The notes beneath the pieces were generated by a model. That model searched no databases, was not told the origin of the DNA, and saw only the letters and a program-made list of their open reading frames with translations. A program made the position numbers and the translations under genes. From Spirochaetota bacterium (lineage in GTDB: Bacteria; Spirochaetota; Brevinematia; Brevinematales; Brevinemataceae), in NCBI GenBank assembly GCA_030154445.1, contig JAGUQW010000013.1:1-64000 (forward strand): a stretch of 64,000 nt of DNA. The letters run 5' to 3'. This document shows positions 9,050 to 18,270 of the stretch, piece after piece. Within the stretch, counting starts at the first letter, position 1. Each line of letters starts with the position of its first letter.

Positions 9050-9652
9050 ATGAATATTACTTTTACAGGCACGCATGGAATAGGCAAAACAACCTTGGCA
9101 ACTTGGTTGGCAACCACTTTAAATATGTCCTATATTCCAGAATTCGCTCGTGAATTTTTAGAACAAGGTTTTCAAATTAATTCTCCAGAAGATTTTATTG
9201 ATTTTGAAACCCAAATATTAATGAAAAAAATAGAAAGTGAAAAAACTGCTTTAAGTTTGGGAAAGGGAATGGTTTCTGATAGGTCATATATGGATTATAC
9301 GGTTTATCTCAAAAATGGCTTATCTCGTTTTCCTTATGAATTGATAAAAGATTTGAAGATTAAGGATCAAAAAGTTATTCATTTTTTTAATGATTATGAA
9401 AGTTCTTGTAGAGAACATAATGAAATCTATGATATAATTTTTTTTTTAACACCTTTTTCAGAATTTATTTCTCCAGAATTTGATTATAGAGAAAAAAATC
9501 CCTTTGCAACTAATATTATTCAAGATCTTTTATTTAATGAATATAGAGAAGAAATAAATACTAATAGAGTAGTAATAATCAAAGAAAAAGATTTACTTAA
9601 GCGTCAAAGCTTAATTATTCAAACACTGAAAAAAAGAGGATTTCTTATATAA
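9050..9652 (+). CDS. NadR-like / AAA_28 P-loop ATPase
   Basis: A 200-residue protein with an immediate P-loop, FTGTHGIGKTTLA (residues 4-16), then IPEFAREFLEQG, which matches the family of NadR-type ribosylnicotinamide kinase and related AAA_28 ATPases. SDRSYMDYTVY follows as the likely LID-side stretch. It has a GAGGAAA ribosome binding site and starts 12 bases after the LpxB-related gene, so it is in the same transcript. The nucleotidyltransferase half of NadR is absent. A small-molecule or nucleotide kinase is likely, but the substrate is unknown and a link to glycan synthesis is only suggested by position. Confidence 0.7.
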   Translation: MNITFTGTHGIGKTTLATWLATTLNMSYIPEFAREFLEQGFQINSPEDFIDFETQILMKKIESEKTALSLGKGMVSDRSYMDYTVYLKNGLSRFPYELIKDLKIKDQKVIHFFNDYESSCREHNEIYDIIFFLTPFSEFISPEFDYREKNPFATNIIQDLLFNEYREEINTNRVVIIKEKDLLKRQSLIIQTLKKRGFLI

Positions 9653-9730
9653 TATAATTATTATTAGGATAATGAACTTTAAAAATAAAAAATATATATG
9701 ATGTCTCAAAGCATTATATAAGCCTTGATA

Positions 9731-9766
9731 AAATAAAGCTCTCTTTGTAAAAGAGAGCTTTATTTT
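9731..9766. terminator. Bidirectional intrinsic terminator
   Basis: The hairpin has arms AATAAAGCTCTCTTT and AAGAGAGCTTTATT around a short loop, flanked by A and T runs. It sits between the convergent NadR-like gene and the response regulator and touches the latter's stop codon, so it can serve both strands. Confidence 0.85.
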
Positions 9767-10945
9767 TTATAATGTATTCAAATGTTGAGGAAGGAAATCT
9801 TTGGTGATGATAGTTGTATTAGATAATACAACAGCTGTTTCTATAGCATTTTGTAGCTCTCTTATATTTCCTGGCCATGGATATTTTAAAAAAATATTTA
9901 AGACTTCTGGAGAAAATTCAATAATATTTTTATTATATTTTTTAGTAATTCTTTGTAAGAATTCTATGGATAATTTTGGAATATCTTCTGTTCTCTCTCT
10001 AAGAGGTGGTATTGTGATTTCAACCACATTTAATCGATAATAAAGATCCTCTCTAAAAGTTCCATTTTTAACCGCTTGTTCAAGATTTTTATTGGTTGCG
10101 GTGATAATACGGATATCGACAGTGATAGTCTCTTCTCCACCAACTCTCTCAAACTCTCTTTCCTGCAATACACGGAGTAGTTTGACTTGTACATGGGGAC
10201 TAATATCACCGATTTCATCTAAAAAAATAGTACCACCATCAGCTCTTTCAAATCTACCTTGTCTTTTTGTTGTAGCACCTGTAAAAGCCCCCTTTTCATG
10301 TCCAAATAATTCACTTTCTAGTAATGTTTCAGGTAAGGCTGCACAATGTACTTTAACGAAAGGTCCGTTAATTCTTTCACTGTTTTCATGTATGGCATTA
10401 GCAAACACTTCTTTGCCTACGCCACTTTCTCCTAATAATAAAACAGTAGCATCTGTTGGAGAAACTTGCTTGAGAATGTCAATCATTTTGTTTATTTGAG
10501 GGGAATTACCAATGATATCTTTAAATCCTTTTCGTTGATCTAGCCTATGTTCGAGTTCTTTTGAATGCTGTTGACTTTTAGTAGAAGATAAGGCTCTTTG
10601 TATTAATAGAAATAATTTTTCTAAGTGTACTGGTTTGGTTAAAAAATCATAAGCACCAATTTTCATAGCATTAATAGCATCATCTAAACCAGCATGTCCT
10701 GTAAGCATAATAATAGGAATCATAGGATGTTTTTTTTTTGCTTGAGTTAAAAATTCAATACCATCTATTCCGTGCATTTTAACATCACAAATTACCAAAT
10801 CTGGCAAAAATAAATTTAATTTTTCTAATCCTTGCTCACCATTTTCAGCACTTTGAACAGTATATCCTTCTTCTTGTAAGGCAAAAACAATACCACTACG
10901 AATATTTTCTTCATCATCAATGACTAAAATCATTTTTTTTGCCAT
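9767..10945 (-). CDS. Sigma54-activator-type response regulator lacking a DNA-binding domain
   Basis: The 392-residue protein has an N-terminal receiver domain with the phospho-acceptor Asp54 in VICDVKMHG, Thr and Lys switch residues in IIMLTGHAG and FLTKPVHLEK, then a full AAA+ sigma54-contact domain: Walker A GESGVGKE (about 172-179), the sigma54-contacting loop GAFTGA (219-224), Walker B FLDEIG, and the arginine-rich YYRLNVVEITIPPLRERTEDI. NtrC-type proteins are normally about 450-480 residues and end in a Fis-type helix-turn-helix. This one stops at FLPQHLNTL right after the AAA+ C-helical part, so that domain is missing. Helicobacter FlgR and Chlamydia CtcC share this layout. No histidine kinase is adjacent. 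Confidence 0.93.
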   Translation of the reverse strand: MAKKMILVIDDEENIRSGIVFALQEEGYTVQSAENGEQGLEKLNLFLPDLVICDVKMHGIDGIEFLTQAKKKHPMIPIIMLTGHAGLDDAINAMKIGAYDFLTKPVHLEKLFLLIQRALSSTKSQQHSKELEHRLDQRKGFKDIIGNSPQINKMIDILKQVSPTDATVLLLGESGVGKEVFANAIHENSERINGPFVKVHCAALPETLLESELFGHEKGAFTGATTKRQGRFERADGGTIFLDEIGDISPHVQVKLLRVLQEREFERVGGEETITVDIRIITATNKNLEQAVKNGTFREDLYYRLNVVEITIPPLRERTEDIPKLSIEFLQRITKKYNKNIIEFSPEVLNIFLKYPWPGNIRELQNAIETAVVLSNTTIITKDFLPQHLNTL

Positions 10946-11039
10946 GGGTATCCTCGAATATAAATATTTGTATTAAATTATTATAGGAGATATCCCTTTT
11001 AAAATCAATGTTTGTAAATTCATAAAATATGAAATGTAA

Positions 11040-11068
11040 TTGCTTTTTTCATAATTGTGCACTATAAT
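11040..11068 (+). promoter_or_regulatory. Sigma70-type promoter for murD
   Basis: TTGCTT at 11040-11045, 17 bases, then a perfect TATAAT at 11063-11068. The expected start is near 11075, about 26 bases before the murD ATG, with a GGAGAATG ribosome binding site directly before the start. It lies in the divergent spacer with the response regulator. Confidence 0.65.
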
Positions 11069-11100
11069 ATTACTATGTTATTATTTATTATGGAGAATGA

Positions 11101-12423
11101 ATGTACTTAATATTGGGTTTTACAAATAGAACCTCTTATCTATTAGCGTGTTATTTGTTACAAAATAAAAAAGAAAAACTTGTTATTGTCGATCAACAAA
11201 ACACCATAAATCAGCAAGATATGTTACTAGAATTATCTAAGCTTGGCACAGTTTATAATGAGCTAGGCAGTCAAGAAGTGACTCTTTTAGACAAATATCC
11301 TATACAAAAAATATTTATTAGTCCTGGAGTTCCACGGTCTATTTCATTGATTCAAAAAGCATTATCTCTGGGAATAGAGATTCTTAATGACATAGAATAT
11401 TTTTATCGAGAATTTCCTGATAGAACTTATATCGCTGTAACAGGAACAGATGGAAAAACAACAGTTACAACATGGTTAGGGGATACTATTGCTACAGAAA
11501 AACCTGTTGTATTGGTTGGAAATATAGGAATTCCGATATTTGAATATGCTGATCTTTATTATCAAGATCATATTTTTGTAGTAGAATTATCGAGTTTTCA
11601 ATTGGAATCTATACAACAATTTCACCCTCATATCGCTGTTATTACTAATATTCATGCGGATCATTTAGATCGTTATGATGATATAAATCACTATGCATCA
11701 ATTAAAAAAAATATATTTACGAATCAAAATGCAACAGATCTAGCTCTTATAAATAAAGATAATAACTATACTCATTCTTTTGCTATAGATATCAATGCTG
11801 ATATCAAATATTTTTCATTAATTAAAGAAACAAATTGGTATTATAAAGATAAAAAAATATATACAGATAATAAAGTATTCATTAATACCAAAGATTTGAA
11901 AGTTGTAGGAATCCATAATTTTCAAAACGCTATTATTGTATCAATAATAGCTTCGGCCTTGGGTATTAGTCAAAATAATATCTATAAAGCATTAACAGAA
12001 TTTCAAGGGGTTGCTCATCGTTTGGAATTTGTAGATAATAAAAATGGTGTATTATTTTATAATGATTCTAAGTCTACTACCGTACAATCTCTTAAATTAG
12101 CGATACAATCTTTTAATAGACCGATATTATTACTTGCTGGTGGAAGATCCAAAGGAATGGATTTTAGTGAAATTAGAGATATCATCAAACAAAGCACTAA
12201 AAAAATTTTTGTTTTTGGAGAATTAGCAGAAGAGCTTTCCAGAGTATGGTATGATTCAGAATCTTATGTATGTAAGACATTAGAAGAAGCTTTCGATATG
12301 GCATTGTTATATGCAGAAGAGCAAGATATTGTATTACTCTCTCCTGGAGGGACTTCGTTTGATGAGTTCACTTCTTATATAGAGAGAGGGAATTTTTTTA
12401 TAAACTTAGTTAAAAACAAATAA
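11101..12423 (+). CDS. murD: UDP-MurNAc-L-Ala:D-Glu ligase MurD
   Basis: MurD adds D-glutamate to UDP-MurNAc-L-alanine in the cytoplasm. The 440-residue protein has a Rossmann-like N-terminal domain with ISPGVPRS, the ATP loop AVTGTDGKTTVTTWLG, the MurD-type VVELSSFQLE motif, TNIHADHLDRYDD, and the C-terminal GVAHRLEF, NDSKSTTVQS and LLAGGRSKGMDF motifs with SPGGTSFDEF near the end. The P-loop reads GTDGKTT where GTNGKTT is more common; this is a mild substitution. It stands alone between a regulator and an efflux operon, not in a dcw cluster, so the Mur genes are scattered in this genome. Confidence 0.95.
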   Translation: MYLILGFTNRTSYLLACYLLQNKKEKLVIVDQQNTINQQDMLLELSKLGTVYNELGSQEVTLLDKYPIQKIFISPGVPRSISLIQKALSLGIEILNDIEYFYREFPDRTYIAVTGTDGKTTVTTWLGDTIATEKPVVLVGNIGIPIFEYADLYYQDHIFVVELSSFQLESIQQFHPHIAVITNIHADHLDRYDDINHYASIKKNIFTNQNATDLALINKDNNYTHSFAIDINADIKYFSLIKETNWYYKDKKIYTDNKVFINTKDLKVVGIHNFQNAIIVSIIASALGISQNNIYKALTEFQGVAHRLEFVDNKNGVLFYNDSKSTTVQSLKLAIQSFNRPILLLAGGRSKGMDFSEIRDIIKQSTKKIFVFGELAEELSRVWYDSESYVCKTLEEAFDMALLYAEEQDIVLLSPGGTSFDEFTSYIERGNFFINLVKNK

Positions 12424-12456
12424 ATAGATAAATAATCGAATCGTTTTATATAAAAA

Positions 12457-12480
12457 ATATCTTATTATTAGATAAGATAT
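12457..12480. repeat. Perfect 9-bp inverted repeat upstream of the efflux operon
   Basis: Arms ATATCTTAT and ATAAGATAT are separated by 6 bases, in the 102-base spacer between murD and the tolC-like gene. There is no clear T-run after it, so it looks less like a terminator and more like a palindromic operator or an AT-rich chance palindrome. Confidence 0.4.
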
Positions 12481-12525
12481 CATAAAATATAGAAAATGTG
12501 TTTACTATAAAATAGGAGAAATTGA

Positions 12526-14016
12526 ATGTTAAAATCTTTACTTAATGGTTGTTTACTTAGTATGATTTTGATGAGTGTTAATATATATTCTCAAGAATTA
12601 CCAAAATCTTTATTTCCAAATCAAGAAATCTACGATATAGATATGTTACTTAAAAGAGCTGCTAATTTAGAAAATGAAGTCCCCACAGATGCTCCCCAAA
12701 TAACAAATCAATGGTCATTACAAGATGTTATTGATATGGCTTTGTTAAACAATTTATTATTAGCACAAGCAAAAAAAGATTTAGATAGTGCCCAAGCATT
12801 GTATACAGGATCTATTCAAGATTTCTATGTCCCTAATTTATCCACAACTGTTGGTGCAAGTGTCCGAGATCTATTTACTACTTCCAAAAACAAACTCGAT
12901 ATTGCAGCAACATCCTTAGGTTTTAATATGGATATATCTGTACCTTCTATAGTATTATCAAAAACTATTTTTAACGGCTTTGCAAATCTCTATGCGTACC
13001 GTATTGCAAAAGAAAATTATCTTAATATTCAAAATACTTATTCAAATAAAATGAGAGAAATAGTGTACGAAAGTACTATACGTTATTATGATCAATTTCT
13101 AAAACAAGAAGAAGTGAAAGTATCTTTAGAGCGATTGCAACAGTTGAAAAATCAATTAAATCAAGCTGAAATTAACTATAATAATGGTAGAGTATCAGAT
13201 TTTGATGTATCTCTTTCTCGTTCACAATTTTATTCAGCACAACCAACATATTTCACAGCAGAAAAAAACAGACTTTTTTCTAAAGAAGATTTTTATCGTT
13301 ATATTGGCTATGCTTTAGAATCTGATACGATGATAGAATTAGAAGGCGATCTTCTTCAAGTAACTAATATCGTTTTTTCTAAATTTGATGAAAACGCTTC
13401 TTTAGAGTATGTTTTTTCTAATGATACGGCAATAGCTAGTTTAAGAGCTAATTACAATAATGCCAAAAGTCAAAAGGGACAAGCGAATGCAATCCGTTTA
13501 CCAAAAGTAAATGTTCAATTTGATTATACCCCATCATGGGGTAGGGATGTCGCTATTGGAAGTTTTGGCGAATCATCTTATAATGGTTCTTATGGAGTAT
13601 CAGCATCTGTCCAAATTCCATTGTTGGAATGGATTCCAGGCACTGGGGTGGCTTCTAAAGTGAAATCGGCTCAAGCAAATATTGTTAAATCTCAATACGC
13701 TTTATTAGATGCAGAGGAACAAAAAATTATACAAATTAAAAATGTTCTCTTACATATTAGAGAACTAAATCAAAGTGTGAATGCTTTTAGAAGTAGTGAA
13801 GAGCAGGCAAAAAGAGCTTCAGATATTGCTCAAGAACAATATCGATTTGGTCGTATTTCTTTATTAGAATTAAATCAAGCACAAGTAGATTATGTTGATG
13901 CCAAGAAGAATCTCTTATTATCTGTATATAATGAATTAAATGCTAAATTAATTTTACAACAAGCGATTAATGATTTACCTTCTTTCTTAGCAGAAGTTGC
14001 AAAAATACAAAAATAA
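12526..14016 (+). CDS. TolC-family outer-membrane efflux protein
   Basis: TolC-type proteins form a trimeric outer-membrane channel with a long periplasmic helical barrel. The 496-residue protein begins with a signal peptide (MLKSLLNGCLLSMILMSVN, probably cut after IYS). It then shows the two pseudo-repeats of the OEP family: WSLQDVIDMALLNNLLLAQAKKD in the first half, and later SAQANIVKSQYALLDAEEQK and the AQEQYRFGRISLLELNQAQ motif, which is characteristic of the second. It precedes a membrane fusion protein by 52 bases and an RND pump after that, so this is the outer-membrane part of a tripartite exporter. An AGGAGAAATTG ribosome binding site precedes the ATG. Confidence 0.93.
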   Translation: MLKSLLNGCLLSMILMSVNIYSQELPKSLFPNQEIYDIDMLLKRAANLENEVPTDAPQITNQWSLQDVIDMALLNNLLLAQAKKDLDSAQALYTGSIQDFYVPNLSTTVGASVRDLFTTSKNKLDIAATSLGFNMDISVPSIVLSKTIFNGFANLYAYRIAKENYLNIQNTYSNKMREIVYESTIRYYDQFLKQEEVKVSLERLQQLKNQLNQAEINYNNGRVSDFDVSLSRSQFYSAQPTYFTAEKNRLFSKEDFYRYIGYALESDTMIELEGDLLQVTNIVFSKFDENASLEYVFSNDTAIASLRANYNNAKSQKGQANAIRLPKVNVQFDYTPSWGRDVAIGSFGESSYNGSYGVSASVQIPLLEWIPGTGVASKVKSAQANIVKSQYALLDAEEQKIIQIKNVLLHIRELNQSVNAFRSSEEQAKRASDIAQEQYRFGRISLLELNQAQVDYVDAKKNLLLSVYNELNAKLILQQAINDLPSFLAEVAKIQK

Positions 14017-14068
14017 AGAAATTTTAAAATAAATAAATTTAAAGTATAGATAAGGGGATATAAATTCA

Positions 14069-15043
14069 ATGAAGATATCTAAGTCAAAAATAATAATGAT
14101 AATTATTATTATTAGTATTATTTTATTAGCAGTGTATAGAATTGTTTCAAATAGCCAAATGGGTAAAAAATCTGGCAAAGGAATGGATAATAGAACAACC
14201 GTTCTTGTTCAAAAAGCTACATCAGGATCATTACAACGATTTTTAGATCTATATGGCGAATTGAAAGCATATAACGAAGTTGCTTTGACTTCTCCTGTTA
14301 CAGGCAAGGTTTTGCGTTTTAACAGATTGGAAGGCGATGCTGTTCGTCGTAATCAATCAGTAGTTTCTATTGATAGATTTGAAGTTGGAGCTCGTTATGC
14401 TGCAGCACCTGTAGCAAGTCCTGTTAATGGGGTAGTAACTCGTATTTTGGTATCTGAAGGAGCTGATGTTACTATTGGAACTTCCGTGGCTATGGTTGGT
14501 AATATCAATATATTAGAAGCCATTATTCAAGTACCAGAGTCTTCTGCTCCAGAAGTGAAAATTGGACAAAAAGTATATTTCAAAGCTAGAGCTATTCCAA
14601 ATCGTATTTTTGAAGGGGTAATTACAAGACGAGATCTTTCTCTAAATCCTGAAACTAGATCTCTTACTGTAAGAGCTAATATACCAAATAAAGATCATCT
14701 ATTATTCTCTGGAATATTTGCTGAAAGTTTTGTTTTTATTGAAGAAGCAACTAATGTTTATGTGATACCAGAATCAGCATTAGCAAAAACCAAAGAAGGT
14801 CAAGATGCTATTTTTATCAATGAAAATGAAATAGCTGTGTTAAGACCTGTTGAAATTTCTTTACGCTACAGAGATAAAGTTGCTATTTCTTCTGGAATCA
14901 ACGAAGGTGATGAAATGATTGTCTTTGGTCGTGAATATTTAAGTGATGGTGCTCCTATTAGACCTTTACCACAAGTGTCAGAAGACACTAATGTTACGGA
15001 AAATATAAAACCGCCCTCTGATGAAAATCAAACAAACAAATAA
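14069..15043 (+). CDS. Periplasmic adaptor (membrane fusion protein) of RND efflux pump
   Basis: A 324-residue HlyD/AcrA-type protein. One membrane segment near the N-terminus (KIIMIIIIISIILLAVYRIV) anchors it. The split lipoyl (barrel-sandwich) domain is seen as ALTSPVTGKVLRFNRLEGDAV and VASPVNGVVTRILVSEGADV, followed by a beta-barrel with VPESSAPEVKIGQKVYFKA and a membrane-proximal domain with VYVIPESALAKTKEG. The alpha hairpin is nearly absent, because the two lipoyl halves are only about 25 residues apart, as in short MFPs that contact TolC differently. It lies between the tolC-like and RND genes in one transcript. Substrate is unknown. Confidence 0.9.
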   Translation: MKISKSKIIMIIIIISIILLAVYRIVSNSQMGKKSGKGMDNRTTVLVQKATSGSLQRFLDLYGELKAYNEVALTSPVTGKVLRFNRLEGDAVRRNQSVVSIDRFEVGARYAAAPVASPVNGVVTRILVSEGADVTIGTSVAMVGNINILEAIIQVPESSAPEVKIGQKVYFKARAIPNRIFEGVITRRDLSLNPETRSLTVRANIPNKDHLLFSGIFAESFVFIEEATNVYVIPESALAKTKEGQDAIFINENEIAVLRPVEISLRYRDKVAISSGINEGDEMIVFGREYLSDGAPIRPLPQVSEDTNVTENIKPPSDENQTNK

Positions 15044-15055
15044 AAGGAGCTAGAA

Positions 15056-18000
15056 ATGTCTATTATAGAAACATCGGTCAAAAAACCTGTTGCTATGTCT
15101 ATGCTCCTATCTATAGTCATGGCTGTAGGAATAGTTGCTTCTCTTAGATTGCCTGTAGATTTTTTACCAGATATTGAAACACCTGTATTGACGATTAGTA
15201 CTGATTATACAGGAGCAGGTCCTGAAGAAGTAGAAGTATCTGTTACTAGACCTTTAGAAAGTGTGCTATCTACTGTAGAAAATCTTGATGAGATTACTTC
15301 TACATCAATGGAAGGTAACTCAGCAGTTCGTTTAGAATTTGCATGGGGATCAGATTTGGATCAAGCTATGTTTAATGTTCGTGAAAAAATTGATATTGTT
15401 AGAAATAATCTTCCAAGTGAAGCCGATTCTCCTCAAATTTTTAAATTTTCTACAGATATGATTCCAGTAATGGGACTATTAATGTCTGGTATTGATGATC
15501 TAGCTACGGCTTATGATTTAGCCGAAAATCAAATTAAAAAATCATTAGAACAAATTCCTGGCGTTGGTCAAGTAAAAGTTTCTGGTGGTATTCAAACAGA
15601 AGTACATATTGAGTTAACTCAAAATAGACTTCAAGCTTATAATATTGATGCTGAAACAATAGCTCAAATCGTAAGTGCAAATGATGTTTCTACTGCTGGT
15701 GGTTATGTTTATCAAGGTGCTTATAAATTTGGTATTCGTACGGATGGAGAATTAAAAACATTAGAAGATTTTAGAAATATTGTTATAGCTTATAGAGCTG
15801 GATCTCCAATATTACTTAAAGATATTGCTGAAATTTATTATGGTGGAAATGAAGATAATTCAAGAATGTTTGTTACAAGTCTAGATATCGAAGATGAATC
15901 TGATATCTTAACTGGTCGTGGAGCTGTTATTATTGAAATCACTAAATCATCAGGAGCAAATACTGTTGAAGTAGAAAGATTAGTACAACAACATCTTAAA
16001 GAGCTAAAAAAGACTCTTCCACCTTCTGTAGCAATTTCAGAAATGTATAATACTGCAGAAACTATTAATGAATCAATGGCTAATGTTAGATCTTCAGGTT
16101 TACAAGGTGGTTTATTTGCACTATTAATTATTTTCTTTTATCTTTGGGATTGGAGATCATTATTAGTAATTGGACTTTCTATTCCAACTTCTATCATAGT
16201 TACTTTTATTGCAATGTTAGCAGCCGATACAAGTTTTAATATTATTTCTATGGCTGGATTAACATTGGCTGTAGGTATGATGGTTGACTCTTCTATTGTA
16301 GTATTAGAAAATATTTTTCGACATAGATCTGAAGGACAGGGTAAAATCAAAGCTTCTATTAATGGAGCTGAAGAAGTTGGTTTAGCAATCACAGCATCAA
16401 CACTTACAACAATAGCTGTTTTTCTTCCTATTTTATTTGTTGAAGGATTGATGGCTCAATTGTTTAAAGATCTTGTTATTACCGTTGTTGTTGGTTTATT
16501 AGCTTCCTTATTAATTTCTATTACTCTTGTACCTATGTTATGCTCTATATTGATCAAAGAAGTTCATATGGAAGGATTTTCTTCAGATGAAGAAGATATA
16601 ATTCCAGAATACAAAAGAAAAAATATGCGTTTTAATGATAAAATTCTTCATGATATTGATGTGGTTTACAAACATGCATTAGAATGGTGTATAATGCATA
16701 AAAAAATAGTAGTGTATGGGGGTAATATAGTTGTTATTGTTTTATTACTCTTTTTCACAAATATTTTAGCAAAAGAATATATGCCAGCTAATGATGATGG
16801 TCAATTTTCTGTTAATTTGACTTATCCTTTAGGTACAAAATATGAATATAATGAGTCTCTTTCTCGTGAAATTTTAAAAGAAGTTAGAAATGTTATAGGG
16901 AAAGATTTGGAACTTATTGGTTTACAAATAAAAGAGAAAAAAGGATTTTTTGGTTCTATTTTAGAGCACAAATCAAAAATGAGAGTAACTCTTGTTTCTC
17001 GTACAGAGAGAAAAGAGACAGTTAATCAAATTGTTGAAAAAGTAAGAGTTGTTCTTGCTAAATATCCTGTTAAAAGTTTCTTGTCTGTCGGTGGCGGTAT
17101 AGGCGGTGGTCATGGTGGGGAAGCTATTGAAATTCAAATTCAAGGTAATGACTTGGAAGTTAGTTCGAAAGTGGCAGAACAATTATTGGTATTACTTGAA
17201 GGAATTCAAGGAATTGATAATCCTAGAAACACTTCAGATGGCGGAGTTCCTGAAATTGTATTAAGACCTAATAGAATAGCATTAGCACAAGCTGGTCTAT
17301 CACCTGTTACTCTATTTAATACGATACGAACAGCTTTTGGTGGTCGTGTAGCAACTACTATCTTAGGTACTACTGGTAATGATATAGATGTGCGTGTGCG
17401 TGTTAGTGATAAAGATAGATATTCTATTGATTCATTATTGAATCTTAATATTCCGATTTCATCAGGGACATCAGTACCTTTTAGAACATTAGTAGATGCA
17501 AATCAACGTTTGGGTCCAGCAGAGATCGAAAGAGCAGATTCTATTCGTATCCTAAAAATAAAAGCAGCTACTACAGGAATCTATGAAAAAGATACAACAG
17601 GTGCTGTTACTGCCATTCGTAAAGTGATCACTGAAAAATTATTTATTCCTTCTGGTGTGAATGTGGTATTTAAAGGTGATGCAGAAGAAACTCAGGAAAG
17701 TATGATAGCTTTATTACTAGCGTTCTTTGTAGCTATTTTTGTAGTTTATGCCTTAATGGCAGCACAATTTGAATCTTATATTGCTCCTTTAGTAATTATG
17801 ATTTCTGTTCCTTTTGGAGCATTAGGTTCTATGATTTTGTTATTTTTTACAGGACATTCTTTAAATGTATATTCTGCTATTGGAGTTGTTATTCTAGTAG
17901 GTATTGTTATTAACAATGGTATTGTTCTAATTGACTATATTAATACATTATTAGCACAAAAAATACCTGAAGATCAAGCTGCAATTATCGCTGGAGTTCG

Positions 18001-18214
18001 AAGAATTCGACCTGTATGTATGACTACTTTTACTACAATTTTGGGAATGTTTCCTATGGCTTTGGGGCTTGGGGAAGGTGGTGACACTTATGCTCCTCTT
18101 GCAACTTCAGTTATTGGAGGATTGGTTCTTTCGACATTCTTTACTCTTCTAGTTGTTCCCACAGCTTATGCTGGAATTAGAAAACGATTTCCTCTTATAA
18201 TTAGAGAAGATTAA
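15056..18214 (+). CDS. RND efflux pump, HAE1-like inner-membrane transporter
   Basis: The 1052-residue protein has the RND layout of 12 membrane segments and two large periplasmic loops. It begins TSVKKPVAMSMLLSI and keeps LPVDFLPDIETPVL and the pore-domain FDxEVSVTRPLE-like line. Segment 4 carries the proton-relay aspartate in GMMVDSSIVVLENIF; AcrB has two adjacent aspartates here, while this protein has Asp-Ser. The second half has GDAEETQESM, ALMAAQFESYIAPLVIMISVP and VGIVINNGIVLIDYIN. It starts 13 bases after the adaptor gene with an AAAGGAG site and ends at a strong terminator. Drug, lipid or dye export is possible; the substrate cannot be read from sequence. Confidence 0.93.
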   Translation: MSIIETSVKKPVAMSMLLSIVMAVGIVASLRLPVDFLPDIETPVLTISTDYTGAGPEEVEVSVTRPLESVLSTVENLDEITSTSMEGNSAVRLEFAWGSDLDQAMFNVREKIDIVRNNLPSEADSPQIFKFSTDMIPVMGLLMSGIDDLATAYDLAENQIKKSLEQIPGVGQVKVSGGIQTEVHIELTQNRLQAYNIDAETIAQIVSANDVSTAGGYVYQGAYKFGIRTDGELKTLEDFRNIVIAYRAGSPILLKDIAEIYYGGNEDNSRMFVTSLDIEDESDILTGRGAVIIEITKSSGANTVEVERLVQQHLKELKKTLPPSVAISEMYNTAETINESMANVRSSGLQGGLFALLIIFFYLWDWRSLLVIGLSIPTSIIVTFIAMLAADTSFNIISMAGLTLAVGMMVDSSIVVLENIFRHRSEGQGKIKASINGAEEVGLAITASTLTTIAVFLPILFVEGLMAQLFKDLVITVVVGLLASLLISITLVPMLCSILIKEVHMEGFSSDEEDIIPEYKRKNMRFNDKILHDIDVVYKHALEWCIMHKKIVVYGGNIVVIVLLLFFTNILAKEYMPANDDGQFSVNLTYPLGTKYEYNESLSREILKEVRNVIGKDLELIGLQIKEKKGFFGSILEHKSKMRVTLVSRTERKETVNQIVEKVRVVLAKYPVKSFLSVGGGIGGGHGGEAIEIQIQGNDLEVSSKVAEQLLVLLEGIQGIDNPRNTSDGGVPEIVLRPNRIALAQAGLSPVTLFNTIRTAFGGRVATTILGTTGNDIDVRVRVSDKDRYSIDSLLNLNIPISSGTSVPFRTLVDANQRLGPAEIERADSIRILKIKAATTGIYEKDTTGAVTAIRKVITEKLFIPSGVNVVFKGDAEETQESMIALLLAFFVAIFVVYALMAAQFESYIAPLVIMISVPFGALGSMILLFFTGHSLNVYSAIGVVILVGIVINNGIVLIDYINTLLAQKIPEDQAAIIAGVRRIRPVCMTTFTTILGMFPMALGLGEGGDTYAPLATSVIGGLVLSTFFTLLVVPTAYAGIRKRFPLIIRED

Positions 18215-18220
18215 ATTAAT

Positions 18221-18264
18221 AAAACAAAAAAAGACAGGTTTAACTACCTGTCTTTTTTTGTTTT
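18221..18264. terminator. Strong bidirectional intrinsic terminator
   Basis: A near-perfect stem pairs AAAACAAAAAAAGACAGGT with its complement across the 6-base loop TTAACT, with A and T tracts forming the outer stem. It separates the convergent RND gene and the minus-strand envelope operon. Confidence 0.9.
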
Positions 18265-18270
18265 GTGAAA

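Noticed and set aside
10092-10499. Antisense 135-residue open frame inside the response regulator gene
   Set aside because: Shadow of a conserved AAA+ domain on the other strand; no family signature or start signal.
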